Positions 10,001-18,531 of a stretch of 64,000 nt of DNA are shown one piece after another. The notes beneath the pieces were generated by a model. That model made no database searches. It had not been told where the DNA came from and was given only the letters and a program-made list of their open reading frames with translations. The stretch spans positions 1,952,384-2,016,383 of the forward strand of contig NZ_CP009268.1 in the NCBI RefSeq assembly GCF_000807255.1, in the 5' to 3' direction. The stretch is from Clostridium pasteurianum DSM 525 = ATCC 6013. Its GTDB lineage: Bacteria; Bacillota; Clostridia; Clostridiales; Clostridiaceae. How positions within the stretch are numbered: the stretch's first letter is position 1; the number at the start of each line of letters is the position of its first letter. The translations under genes were made by a program, and so were the position numbers.

Positions 10001-10597
10001 ATGGCTGTAACAAATAATAATACACCTATTCTTACTGGATATAAATCAAATGTTACTAGTTCAGGTAAAACAGATAAAGGTACACCTATTGTAAAAAAAG
10101 GTCAGGAAATTGATAAAAATTCATTTTTAAAAATACTGTCAGCTGAATTGTCAAATCAAGATCCAACAAGCAGCAGCAATCAGGATTCAACGCAGTATGT
10201 GGCTCAGCTTGCACAATTTTCATCTCTTGAACAGATGTCAAATTTAAATAGCACTATGACTTTGAATTCAGCATCCAATTTAATTGGTGTGCCAGTTGAA
10301 TTTAATTCTCTGAATAGTTTGGGAAATAATTATGTGGGTATAGTTAAATCCGTAACTAGAAATGGAGATTCTATAGCATTATCAGTAGCTACTTCAGATA
10401 ATGGAAAAGCCATTGATAAAGATTTTGATTATGGCGACATTTTGCAGATTAATCCTGAGATATCTACAGATAATAGTAGTAGTGATTCTTCAAATAGTGA
10501 TTCAGAAAATACTACAGACACAATAAATACATCAGATTCAAATGAAAGTACAAATTTAAGTGATACTAATTCAACCACTGATGATGTGAAGTTATGA
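10001..10597 (+). CDS. flgD: Flagellar hook capping/assembly protein FlgD
   Basis: FlgD is the scaffold cap at the tip of the growing hook. 198 residues. The N-terminal FlgD motif is clear: FLKILSAELSNQDP (about 44-57) followed by STQYVAQLAQFSSLEQM. The middle holds the short FlgD Tudor-like/FlgD-Ig region; the last 45 residues are a Ser/Asp/Asn-rich acidic tail. ATG start with GGGAGGTAAAAG. Its ATGA overlap with the next gene indicates translational coupling. Confidence 0.94.
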   Translation: MAVTNNNTPILTGYKSNVTSSGKTDKGTPIVKKGQEIDKNSFLKILSAELSNQDPTSSSNQDSTQYVAQLAQFSSLEQMSNLNSTMTLNSASNLIGVPVEFNSLNSLGNNYVGIVKSVTRNGDSIALSVATSDNGKAIDKDFDYGDILQINPEISTDNSSSDSSNSDSENTTDTINTSDSNESTNLSDTNSTTDDVKL

Positions 10598-10983
10598 GTT
10601 TCAGAGTAGTAAATGGACAAATTCATTCTGTAGAACCTATTGGCAATTTTCATGAGAGAAAAATTTCTACACCTACTAAAATCAGTACAAATTTTAATGA
10701 CATATTAAATGAGAAAATTAACAAAAATGAAAGTTTTATCATATCAAAGCATGCTGAACAAAGACTTAGTAGTAGAAATATAAGTTTTAATGAGCAGGAT
10801 ATGAAAAATATAAATGAAGCTATAAATAAAGCGGAACAAAAGGGTGCTAGAAATTCACTTATACTTTATAAAGATGTAGCATTGATTACAAGTATTAAAA
10901 ATAGAACAGTGATAACGGCAGTGGATAAAAACAGTGCCAAAGATAATGTTTTTACCAATGTGGATAGTGTGGTTTTACTTTAG
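10594..10983 (+). CDS. Conserved flagellar operon protein (TIGR02530 type)
   Basis: A 129-residue protein of the small family found between flgD and flgE in Clostridia and Bacilli (described as 'flagellar operon protein', TIGR02530). Core: FIISKHAEQRLSSRNISF (about 48-65), KAEQKGARNSLILYKDVALITSIKNRTVITAVDK to the end. No membrane segment or known catalytic motif. Overlaps flgD by 4 bases (ATGA). Exact role in hook assembly is not known to me; the position suggests a hook-related function. Confidence 0.85.
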   Translation: MSFRVVNGQIHSVEPIGNFHERKISTPTKISTNFNDILNEKINKNESFIISKHAEQRLSSRNISFNEQDMKNINEAINKAEQKGARNSLILYKDVALITSIKNRTVITAVDKNSAKDNVFTNVDSVVLL

Positions 10984-11048
10984 ACTGGACCTTTTGGAGG
11001 AAGTCTAAGTCAGTGGAAGGATAGAAGCTGATTTAAAACTGCAATGTT

Positions 11049-11056
11049 GCCGATAT
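11049..11056 (+). promoter_or_regulatory. GCCGATAT: candidate sigma-D (FliA) -10 element upstream of flgE
   Basis: The octamer equals the Bacillus sigma-D -10 consensus GCCGATAT and lies 86 bases before flgE ATG in a non-coding gap. The best TAAA (11034-11037) is only 11 bases away rather than about 15, so the -35 is weak. Suggests a possible internal late promoter for the hook gene; unproven. Confidence 0.4.
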
Positions 11057-11141
11057 TTTAAGAAAATGAATACTTAGCTATGTATAATTGTAAAAATTGA
11101 TATATGAATATAAATAAATTGAATTTAATGGAGGTTACAAA

Positions 11142-12185
11142 ATGTTAAGATTAATGAATTCAGGAGTGTCAGGTATGCAGTCAAATCAAACAGCTTTAGA
11201 TGTTATAGGTAACAATATAGCAAATCAAGAGACTGTTGCATTTAAAGGATCTAGAGCAAGATTTCAGGATATGCTGAGCCAAAGTCAAGGAGACGGAACT
11301 TCACCTACTGTATCTGCAGGTGGAACAAATCCAACCCAGATAGGTCTTGGAGTTAAATTAGCAGGAATAGATACCATAATGACTCAAGGTATAATGCAGC
11401 CTACTAATAGCAATTTGGATGTAGCTATTGATGGAGATGGATATTTCATAGTGACTAAGGGAAACACAATTTTTAACAATGGAGGAACTACTGTAAATGG
11501 TCAAGCAGGTATTACAGTCAACAATGCAGCCAATCAAGATCATACTATTAATCAGCCTACTCTTACAGCCTCAGAATCTCAAGTTTCCTATACAAGAGAT
11601 GGTGCCTTTACTCTTGATGAACAGGGAAATCTTTTAACTTCAGATGGATATAGAGTTATGGGATATTCAATGACAAATGGCGGTACTGATAGCATGGCTG
11701 ATGATGGACAGATAAATTATGTAGATGGAACAGCAGCTTTAACAGCAAATGATACAAGTCTTAAAACTTTAAGAATACCGGCTACAGTTAATGATGGAGC
11801 AAATACTTTTAGAGTTACAAGCTTTTCCATAGGAAGAGATGGTGTAATAATTGGAACACTTTCGGATGGAAGAACAACAGCTATTGGACAGATTGCCATG
11901 GCTTCCTTTAGAAATCCAGCAGGACTGTCAAAGGAAGGTAAGAACTTATATTCTGCTTCAGTTAATTCGGGAACAGCTACATTGAGAAGTGGTGCTGGTA
12001 ATACTGTAAATAATAACAGTGATGGATACGGAGATGCACTTCAAAGCATGCTTGAAATGTCCAATGTAGATCTTGCACAGCAGTTCACAGATATGATAGT
12101 TGCAAGCAGAGCTTTTCAGGCCAATGGTAAGAGTATAACTACTGGGGATGAAATTCTTCAAGATATAATAAATCTTAAGAGATAG
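11142..12185 (+). CDS. flgE: Flagellar hook protein FlgE (FlgE/F/G family)
   Basis: Major hook subunit. 347 residues. N-terminal family motif LDVIGNNIANQETVAFKGSR (about 22-41), the flagellar hook core with SNLDVAIDGDGYFIV (about 90-104), YTRDGAFTLDEQGNLLTSDG near 147-166, and C-terminal SNVDLAQQFTDMIVASRAFQ (about 306-325). SD TGGAGGT before ATG. It sits right after the hook cap gene and before flbD. FlgE and FlgG paralogs are related; the intermediate length and place next to flgD argue for the hook protein. Confidence 0.93.
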   Translation: MLRLMNSGVSGMQSNQTALDVIGNNIANQETVAFKGSRARFQDMLSQSQGDGTSPTVSAGGTNPTQIGLGVKLAGIDTIMTQGIMQPTNSNLDVAIDGDGYFIVTKGNTIFNNGGTTVNGQAGITVNNAANQDHTINQPTLTASESQVSYTRDGAFTLDEQGNLLTSDGYRVMGYSMTNGGTDSMADDGQINYVDGTAALTANDTSLKTLRIPATVNDGANTFRVTSFSIGRDGVIIGTLSDGRTTAIGQIAMASFRNPAGLSKEGKNLYSASVNSGTATLRSGAGNTVNNNSDGYGDALQSMLEMSNVDLAQQFTDMIVASRAFQANGKSITTGDEILQDIINLKR

Positions 12186-12258
12186 GATTTAATTAATGGT
12201 GTATTTAGAATATAGTATTGTTTAGTAAATTTAAAGTAGGTATAATTTAAAGGGATAT

Positions 12259-12310
12259 TTTAATAATCATTCATAAAATTACATAGAATAACTTATGAAT
12301 GATTATTAAA
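12259..12310 (+). terminator. Strong AT-rich hairpin between flgE and flbD
   Basis: Perfect 17-bp stem: 12259-12275 pairs with 12294-12310, with an 18-base loop. It is followed by TATTTTAAAGGG rather than a long run of T, so it could be a leaky terminator, an RNA-processing site or a stabilizer of the flgE end. flbD and the rest of the operon continue directly downstream. Confidence 0.6.
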
Positions 12311-12334
12311 TATTTTAAAGGGAGCAGATGAATT

Positions 12335-12529
12335 ATGGTAAAGCTTACGGGAATGAATCATAGAGAAATTATGATTAATGAAGATAATATTGAGAAGATC
12401 GAGGAAGTACCTGAAACCGTAATAACCATGACTAATGGAAATAAATACATTGTAGAAGAAAATACAGATGAGATAATAGATAAGATAATAACTTTTAAGA
12501 AAAAAATTTATAATTCAAATTTTAGATAG
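12335..12529 (+). CDS. flbD: FlbD/SwrD family flagellar protein
   Basis: 64-residue protein of the FlbD (SwrD) family: N-terminal VKLTGMNHREIMINEDNIE, then PETVITMTNGNKYIVEE. In Bacillus subtilis SwrD raises motor torque, apparently by acting on stator function. Short, soluble and charged. Placed between flgE and fliL as usual. ATG start with GGGAGCAG upstream. In many Clostridia motAB follow; here they do not. Confidence 0.88.
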   Translation: MVKLTGMNHREIMINEDNIEKIEEVPETVITMTNGNKYIVEENTDEIIDKIITFKKKIYNSNFR

Positions 12530-12557
12530 ACAAATTTTTACAAAAGGAGATGAGTCC

Positions 12558-13067
12558 ATGAGTGAAAATAAGCCAGAAAAAAAGACTGATGGTGCAAGTA
12601 AAATAATTATAATATTGTTAGTACTGCTCATTGTTTTGATTGGCTCTTTTGCGGGATATATTTTGTTTTTTGGAGGAGCTTCAAATTTTCATCCCAGCAG
12701 TTCAAATAATACAAATACTACAGAAGTAAACACAGTTTCCGCTGCAGATGAAAACACTTATTCTCTAGATGAAGCCATAGTAAATTTAGCAGATACTGAT
12801 TCTCAAAGATATGCAAAGGTAAAGGTAAGCTTTGGCTATAATGAAAAGAACACTAAGTTAAAGAGTGAACTTGAAAGTGAAGATGTAAATAAAAAACCTA
12901 TTTTAAGCGATGCAGTTAACAGTGTACTTAGAAGCAAGAAGGCTGCAGATCTTACTACCTCAAAGGGTGTAGATGAAATAAAGAGTGAAATTATGCAGAA
13001 GGTAAATCCTATTCTGAAAAATGGAAAGATAAGTAATGTATATTTTGATGAATTGGTAGTTCAATAG
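12558..13067 (+). CDS. fliL: Flagellar basal-body-associated protein FliL
   Basis: FliL surrounds the stator at the basal body and affects torque. 169 residues with one N-terminal membrane helix (about 16-36, IIIILLVLLIVLIGSFAGYIL), a Ser/Thr/Asn linker, and the extracellular FliL domain with YSLDEAIVNLADTDSQRYAKV (about 67-87) and a C-terminal ISNVYFDELVVQ. Start ATG after AAAGGAGATGAG. Lies between flbD and the fliO/fliZ gene; fliM and fliY/N, which follow fliL in Bacillus, are missing here. Confidence 0.92.
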   Translation: MSENKPEKKTDGASKIIIILLVLLIVLIGSFAGYILFFGGASNFHPSSSNNTNTTEVNTVSAADENTYSLDEAIVNLADTDSQRYAKVKVSFGYNEKNTKLKSELESEDVNKKPILSDAVNSVLRSKKAADLTTSKGVDEIKSEIMQKVNPILKNGKISNVYFDELVVQ

Positions 13068-13091
13068 AATGGAAATCAGGGTGGAAAATCT

Positions 13092-13490
13092 ATGTCGGTA
13101 TTATTGATGATTTTAAAGCTTGTAGCTGCACTTTTAGTTATTTTACCTTTAATATACATAAGTATAAAATATGGTGGAAACAGGCTTCAGAATATGCAAA
13201 ATGGAAACTATATGAAGATATTGGAAAGGCTTACATTGACAAAGGAAAACAGCCTTTTGATAATAAAAATTGGAGAAAAAGCATATGTTTTTTCCAGCAG
13301 CGGAAGTAAATTGGAAATTTTAATGGAATTAGAACCTGAGGAATTAAAAAAAATACAGGAATCAAAAAAAGTTACTCAGTATAAAGATTTCAATGAATTT
13401 TATAGGAATTTTAAGGGGAAACTTAACATCCATAGTAAAAATGAACTTTTAAAAAAACTAAAAGATAAATTTAGAGTAAAGGATAAATAA
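13092..13490 (+). CDS. fliO: FliO/FliZ family flagellar export protein
   Basis: 132-residue membrane protein with one N-terminal helix (about 5-26) and a cytoplasmic domain containing [27 protein letters not shown], the pattern of FliO (named FliZ in Bacillus). FliO helps assemble the FliP-FliQ-FliR export gate. Position immediately before fliP supports the name. The family is poorly conserved in sequence, so the evidence is partly context. C-terminal tail is very basic. Confidence 0.82.
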   Translation: MSVLLMILKLVAALLVILPLIYISIKYGGNRLQNMQNGNYMKILERLTLTKENSLLIIKIGEKAYVFSSSGSKLEILMELEPEELKKIQESKKVTQYKDFNEFYRNFKGKLNIHSKNELLKKLKDKFRVKDK

Positions 13491-13561
13491 GTGCTTCATA
13501 TTTCAAAATATATTTATATTATCCTTTGCAATATATCCAATACTAAAAGAGGAAGATTTAA

Positions 13562-14326
13562 ATGAAGAAAAAGGCTTTTGTAATATCTGTTTTAATTTTG
13601 TTTTGTATATTTTTTATGGGAAAAAATACATATGCAGCACCAACTACTATACCTATACCAAATGTAAATGTATCCGTAGACAATGCAGCTACACCTTCGG
13701 ATTATGTAGATAATATAAAATTGCTTGTAATGCTGACAATACTTACTCTGCTTCCATCTATAATTATCATGACTACCAGCTTTACAAGAATTGTAGTAGT
13801 TCTGGGTTTTTTAAAAAATGCCCTTGGTACACAAAATGCACCTCCTAATCAGGTGATAATTGGACTAGCTCTCTTTTTAACATTTTTTATTATGATGCCT
13901 ACATATACAACTATTAATAATAATGCCATTCAGCCCTATTTAAATAACCGTATAAATCAGCAGCAGGCAATTACTGAGGGAGAAAGACCTCTAAAGGAAT
14001 TCATGCTGAAACAGACCAGAAGGAAGGATCTTCAGTTATTTATGGATGCAGCTAAAATGGATCCCAAAACGGATACAGAGCACACGCCTATGCATGTAGT
14101 TATACCCGCTTTTATAATAAGTGAGTTAAAGACTGCTTTCATAATAGGATTTTTACTATTTATTCCCTTTATGATTATAGATTTTGTAGTGGCAAGTATA
14201 CTTATGTCCATGGGTATGTTTATGGTACCTCCAGCTATGGTATCTCTTCCCTTTAAAATCCTATTATTTGTAATGGTAGATGGCTGGTATTTAGTAGTTA
14301 AGTCGCTTATTTCAAGTTTTTCGTGA
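13562..14326 (+). CDS. fliP: Flagellar export gate protein FliP
   Basis: Core of the export gate (FliP5-FliQ4-FliR1). 254 residues, with an N-terminal signal-like segment (residues 1-25) and membrane helices near 50-72, 92-112, 190-215 and 225-245. FliP signatures: SFTRIVVVLGFLKNALGTQ (about 71-89) and the late IPAFIISELKTAFIIGFLL (about 181-199). ATG after GAGGAAGAT. Followed by fliQ, 13 bases from stop to chosen start. Confidence 0.97.
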   Translation: MKKKAFVISVLILFCIFFMGKNTYAAPTTIPIPNVNVSVDNAATPSDYVDNIKLLVMLTILTLLPSIIIMTTSFTRIVVVLGFLKNALGTQNAPPNQVIIGLALFLTFFIMMPTYTTINNNAIQPYLNNRINQQQAITEGERPLKEFMLKQTRRKDLQLFMDAAKMDPKTDTEHTPMHVVIPAFIISELKTAFIIGFLLFIPFMIIDFVVASILMSMGMFMVPPAMVSLPFKILLFVMVDGWYLVVKSLISSFS

Positions 14327-14339
14327 GGTGAAATTTATT

Positions 14340-14609
14340 ATGACAGAAAATATGCTTTTAAAAATAATTAAGGATGCCATAAGTACGGGACTTTTAGTAT
14401 CTGCACCAATTTTAATAGTGTCTGTGGTGGTAGGGCTTATTATAAGTATAATGCAGGCTACTACCCAAATACAGGAGCAGACCCTTACTTTTGTACCAAA
14501 GCTCATTGCTATAGCTGTAGTTGGTATTATAACTAGTACCTGGATGCTTCATATGATGACTGGATTTACGGAAAGAATATTTGAAATGATAGCAAATATA
14601 ACTCGATAG
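14340..14609 (+). CDS. fliQ: Flagellar export gate protein FliQ
   Basis: Two-helix subunit of the export gate, 89 residues from the chosen start, the usual FliQ length. Motifs AISTGLLVSAPILIVS and ATTQIQEQTLTFVPKLIA are typical. A GTG at 14328 is in frame but is itself part of the SD sequence GAGGTG; the ATG at 14340 is better spaced. Lies between fliP and fliR. Confidence 0.96.
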   Translation: MTENMLLKIIKDAISTGLLVSAPILIVSVVVGLIISIMQATTQIQEQTLTFVPKLIAIAVVGIITSTWMLHMMTGFTERIFEMIANITR

Positions 14610-14619
14610 GTGTGATTCT

Positions 14620-16446
14620 ATGATTGATGTGGCCTATTTTTCAGCTTTTTTTCTGGTTTTTTTGAGGATTTTAACCTTTTTTGTGGCGCTTCAGGTGCTT
14701 TTCCCAAGTGGGCTTCCAAATACAATAAAAGTTTCCTTTTGTGCTATAATAGCATTTTTTATAGTAAGCAGTATAGATTACAGCAGTGTCCAGGGAATTA
14801 ACAATTGGCTGGTTTATATGCAGCAGTGCACCTTTGAAGTGATAACGGGATTGGTACTTGGATATTTAACTAATTTGGCTTTTATATGCGGCAAGGTTGC
14901 AGGTAGCTTTATGGACATTCAGATAGGATTCAGTATGATGTCTATATTTGATCCTACTACCCAGAGCAATGAAACTTTAATGGAGAGAATCCTTGCTTTT
15001 TTAAGTATAGTAGTATTTCTTGTAATTGACGGTCACCATGTACTTATAAGAGCTCTTATAGACAGTTACAATACAGTACATATAGGTACCTTTGTGCTAT
15101 GGGATCAATCTGCCATGTATGCACTGCATGCCTTTATTCAGTTTTTTATTATTGCTATAAAGATTGCCATGCCCATAGTAATAGTTTTAATAATAACAGA
15201 CATAGTAATGGGACTTGTGTCAAGAACAGTGCCTCAACTGAATGTAATGATTCTTGGAATGCCAGTAAAAATACTTCTGGGATTTTCAATTTTTATGTTG
15301 ATTTTGCCTGTAATTGTAAATCTTATAATAAATGCCTTTTCTCTCATACCAGATTTATGGAGAGGGTTTTATAATATAATACCTGCCATAATTATATTTG
15401 CATCAGAGGAGAAGACAGAGCAGGCAACGCCTAAGAAAAAGAGTGATGCCAGAAAAAAAGGACAGGTAGCTAAGAGTAAAGAGGTGGCTTTAGCTCTTAC
15501 CCTTGCAGCAGCTACTATGGTAATAGTTGCCTTTGGAAATTTCTCCTATGATAACCTGAGAAATATGATGTTTTCCTATTTAAATACCTATTTAAATATG
15601 GATTTAAATTATAATAATATAAGATATTTAGTTATATATGCCATAGGTAAAATAGCATTGATATTTCTATTCTTTGCATTGCCTGTGATGATTTTAGGAG
15701 TAATTGCAAACTATATTCAGGCGGGTTTTATTTTTACTACGGAAACTTTAAAGCCAGATTTTAAAAAATTAAATCCTATTTCGGGATTTAAAAAAATTTT
15801 CTCCACCAGAACCTTAGTAGAGCTTTTTAAAGATATAATAGTGATAACCGTTGTGGGGTTTGTTGGATATAGTTTTATAAGAGACAATATTGAAAAATTA
15901 CTTATGATGAATACCCTTGCTTTTACCTCTATTCCCTATGCTTTAAAGGGAATTTTTGTGGGAATTTTAATTAGAATTTGTATAATTATGCTTGTCATAG
16001 CTATAGCTGATTATATATATCAAAGATTTATGCACAATAAGGAACTGAAAATGACAAAGCAGGAAATAAAAGAAGAATTTAAACAAGATGAAGGTAATCC
16101 TGAAATTAAATCTAAGAGAAAGCAGAGAATGAAAGAAATGTCTGCAAAGAGAATGATGGCGGCAGTGCCGGAGGCTACTGTGGTAGTTACAAATCCTACC
16201 CATATTGCAGTAGCACTTAAGTACAGTGAAGGAGAGAGTAGTGCTCCTTTAGTGACAGCAAAGGGCGTAGACAGAATAGCTCTTAAAATAAAGGAAATTG
16301 CAAAGGAAAATCATGTGCCAATTGTAGAGGACAAGCCTCTGGCAAGACTTATATATGAAAAAGTGGATATTGATAAGGAAATTCCAATGGACATGTATCA
16401 GGCAGTGGCAGAGATATTGGCTTTAGTATATAAAATGAAGAAGTAG
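14620..16446 (+). CDS. fliR-flhB: Fused FliR-FlhB export gate/specificity switch protein
   Basis: One 608-residue frame carries FliR (about 1-255; multiple membrane helices, FMDIQIGFSMMSIFDP near 99-114) joined to FlhB (from about residue 262, EEKTEQATPKKKSDARKKG). FlhB has its four membrane helices and the autocleavage motif NPTH at 525-528 followed by IAVALKY. FliR caps the FliPQR gate; FlhB sits around it and switches substrate class from rod/hook to filament, with the FliK encoded upstream. The fusion has no stop or frameshift and is known in other clostridia. ATG start with AGGTGTGAT upstream. Confidence 0.96.
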   Translation: MIDVAYFSAFFLVFLRILTFFVALQVLFPSGLPNTIKVSFCAIIAFFIVSSIDYSSVQGINNWLVYMQQCTFEVITGLVLGYLTNLAFICGKVAGSFMDIQIGFSMMSIFDPTTQSNETLMERILAFLSIVVFLVIDGHHVLIRALIDSYNTVHIGTFVLWDQSAMYALHAFIQFFIIAIKIAMPIVIVLIITDIVMGLVSRTVPQLNVMILGMPVKILLGFSIFMLILPVIVNLIINAFSLIPDLWRGFYNIIPAIIIFASEEKTEQATPKKKSDARKKGQVAKSKEVALALTLAAATMVIVAFGNFSYDNLRNMMFSYLNTYLNMDLNYNNIRYLVIYAIGKIALIFLFFALPVMILGVIANYIQAGFIFTTETLKPDFKKLNPISGFKKIFSTRTLVELFKDIIVITVVGFVGYSFIRDNIEKLLMMNTLAFTSIPYALKGIFVGILIRICIIMLVIAIADYIYQRFMHNKELKMTKQEIKEEFKQDEGNPEIKSKRKQRMKEMSAKRMMAAVPEATVVVTNPTHIAVALKYSEGESSAPLVTAKGVDRIALKIKEIAKENHVPIVEDKPLARLIYEKVDIDKEIPMDMYQAVAEILALVYKMKK

Positions 16447-16461
16447 AAGGTGAGATAACAA

Positions 16462-18531
16462 ATGAGTAATGGGGATAGAAGCAATTTTAAATTAAAAAAT
16501 AACATGGATGTAATAGTGGCTGTTGGAGTAATGCTCATAGTACTTATGATAATAATACCATTGCCTACAGCTATGCTGGATGTACTTATTGTGGTAAATA
16601 TAACTATTGCTACAATTATAATACTCATAACTATGTTCACTACAGAAGTACTGCAGTTATCCGTTTTTCCAACTTTGCTTCTTGTAACTACTCTGTTTAG
16701 ATTGGGACTTAATATATCTTCCACAAGACTTATTTTAAGTCAGGCAAATGCAGGAGAAGTAATAAATGCCTTTGGAAGTTTTGTTGTAGGTGGAAATTAT
16801 ATTGTAGGTATTATAATATTCTTAATAATAATAGTAATACAGTTTATAGTAATAACTAATGGTGCAGGAAGAGTTGCAGAAGTAGCAGCAAGATTTGCTC
16901 TGGATGCTATGCCTGGTAAACAGATGAGTATAGACGCAGATTTGAATGCAGGTCTTATAGATGATGCAGAGGCAAAGAATAGAAGAAGAAAAATTCAGCA
17001 GGAAGCAGACTTTTATGGTTCCATGGACGGTGCTTCTAAATTCGTTAAAGGAGATGCCATAGCCAGTATAGTAATAGTTCTTATAAATATAGTAGCGGGA
17101 ATTGTAATTGGAGCAGTCCAAATGGGAATGCCCATTGCTGAAGCAGCTCAGACCTATGTAAGACTTACCATTGGTGATGGTCTTGTAAGTCAGATACCAG
17201 CACTGTTAATATCCATTGCTACAGGTATTTTGGTGACCCGTTCTGGTAATGATGAAGATTTTGGTAAACAGGTAGTAGGTCAGCTCACAAGTTTTCCAAA
17301 GGTTTTAGGTATAGCTGCTGCTATACTGCTGTTTTTGAGTTTTATACCGGGGCTGCCTTTTCTGCCTTTCTTTATTCTGGCAGTGGCTTGTACTGTAGGA
17401 GCTTATCTATTATATAAGGAAGAAAAAGCTCAGATTATTATGCAGGAAGAAAACATCAATATGGAAATGGCAGAACAGGAAAATAAAGAACCGGAAAATG
17501 TAATGAATTTGATTTCTGTAGAACCTATGGAAATAGAAATAGGCTATGGTTTAATACCCCTGGCAGATGAGGCCTCTGGAGGAGACCTTCTTCAGAGAAT
17601 TGCCTCTGTAAGAAGGCAGTGTGCCATAGAAATGGGAATTGTAGTGCAGCCTATAAGAATAAGGGACAATCTTCAGCTTAAGACTAATGAATATGTAGTA
17701 AAAATAAGGGGAACTGTGGTGGCAAAGGGTGAACTTATGCCTAGTATGCTTTTATCCATGGATCCTACTGGTGAAGGTGGAGATATTCCAGGTATAAAGA
17801 CCATTGAGCCAACCTTTGGTCTACCAGCAGTATGGATTAATAAAGATCAAAGAGAAGATATGGAAATTAAAGGGTTTACAGTGGTAGATCCTACTACAGT
17901 TATGGTAACACATTTGACAGAAACTATAAAATCACATTCATATGAATTACTTGGAAGACAAGAGGTTAAAGCTATAATTGATTCTATGAAGGAAAGATAT
18001 AGTGCTGTAGTGGAAGAACTTATACCAGATCTTATGACCATTGGTGAACTTCAAAAAGTACTTCAGAATCTTCTTAAAGAAAAGGTTCCTATTAAGGATA
18101 TGGTAACTATCCTTGAAAGTCTTGCAGATAACTCAAGAAATTCTAAGGATCTGGAGTTATTAACAGAATATGTTAGAATTGCTCTTGGAAGAACTATATG
18201 CAATCCATTGATAGATGATAATAACAGGATAACAGTGGCTACTTTTGCACCTGAGGTTGAAAATGTCATAGCAAATAATATACAAAAATCCATGCAGGGC
18301 TCTTTCCCTGCAGTGGATCCAGATACTACTTCAAGAATTCTTGATTCTATAAAGAATGTACTTAATACCATATATTTTCCCGAAAATCAGCCGGCTATAT
18401 TGGTATCCCCAAAGATAAGACCAGCGGTGAGAAAACTTATAGAAATGGTATTCCCAAATATTACTGTTTTATCTTTAAATGAAGTACCTAATGAAATTGA
18501 AATAAGAACTGAAGGAGTTGTCAGTTTATAA
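16462..18531 (+). CDS. flhA: Flagellar export protein FlhA
   Basis: Largest export-gate subunit; its cytoplasmic nonamer docks chaperone-substrate complexes. 689 residues, normal length, about eight membrane helices in the first 320 residues. FHIPEP signature LFRLGLNISSTRLILSQANA (about 77-96) and ALDAMPGKQMSIDADLNAG (about 147-165, loop between helices), then the soluble C-terminal domain ending EIRTEGVVSL. ATG after AAGGTGAGAT. Its last base is the first base of flhF (TAATG), which couples the two. Confidence 0.97.
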   Translation: MSNGDRSNFKLKNNMDVIVAVGVMLIVLMIIIPLPTAMLDVLIVVNITIATIIILITMFTTEVLQLSVFPTLLLVTTLFRLGLNISSTRLILSQANAGEVINAFGSFVVGGNYIVGIIIFLIIIVIQFIVITNGAGRVAEVAARFALDAMPGKQMSIDADLNAGLIDDAEAKNRRRKIQQEADFYGSMDGASKFVKGDAIASIVIVLINIVAGIVIGAVQMGMPIAEAAQTYVRLTIGDGLVSQIPALLISIATGILVTRSGNDEDFGKQVVGQLTSFPKVLGIAAAILLFLSFIPGLPFLPFFILAVACTVGAYLLYKEEKAQIIMQEENINMEMAEQENKEPENVMNLISVEPMEIEIGYGLIPLADEASGGDLLQRIASVRRQCAIEMGIVVQPIRIRDNLQLKTNEYVVKIRGTVVAKGELMPSMLLSMDPTGEGGDIPGIKTIEPTFGLPAVWINKDQREDMEIKGFTVVDPTTVMVTHLTETIKSHSYELLGRQEVKAIIDSMKERYSAVVEELIPDLMTIGELQKVLQNLLKEKVPIKDMVTILESLADNSRNSKDLELLTEYVRIALGRTICNPLIDDNNRITVATFAPEVENVIANNIQKSMQGSFPAVDPDTTSRILDSIKNVLNTIYFPENQPAILVSPKIRPAVRKLIEMVFPNITVLSLNEVPNEIEIRTEGVVSL

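Noticed and set aside
10984-11141. Possible c-di-GMP riboswitch before flgE
   Set aside because: I looked for the GEMM-I core and tetraloop-receptor elements and did not find them; only small weak hairpins are present.
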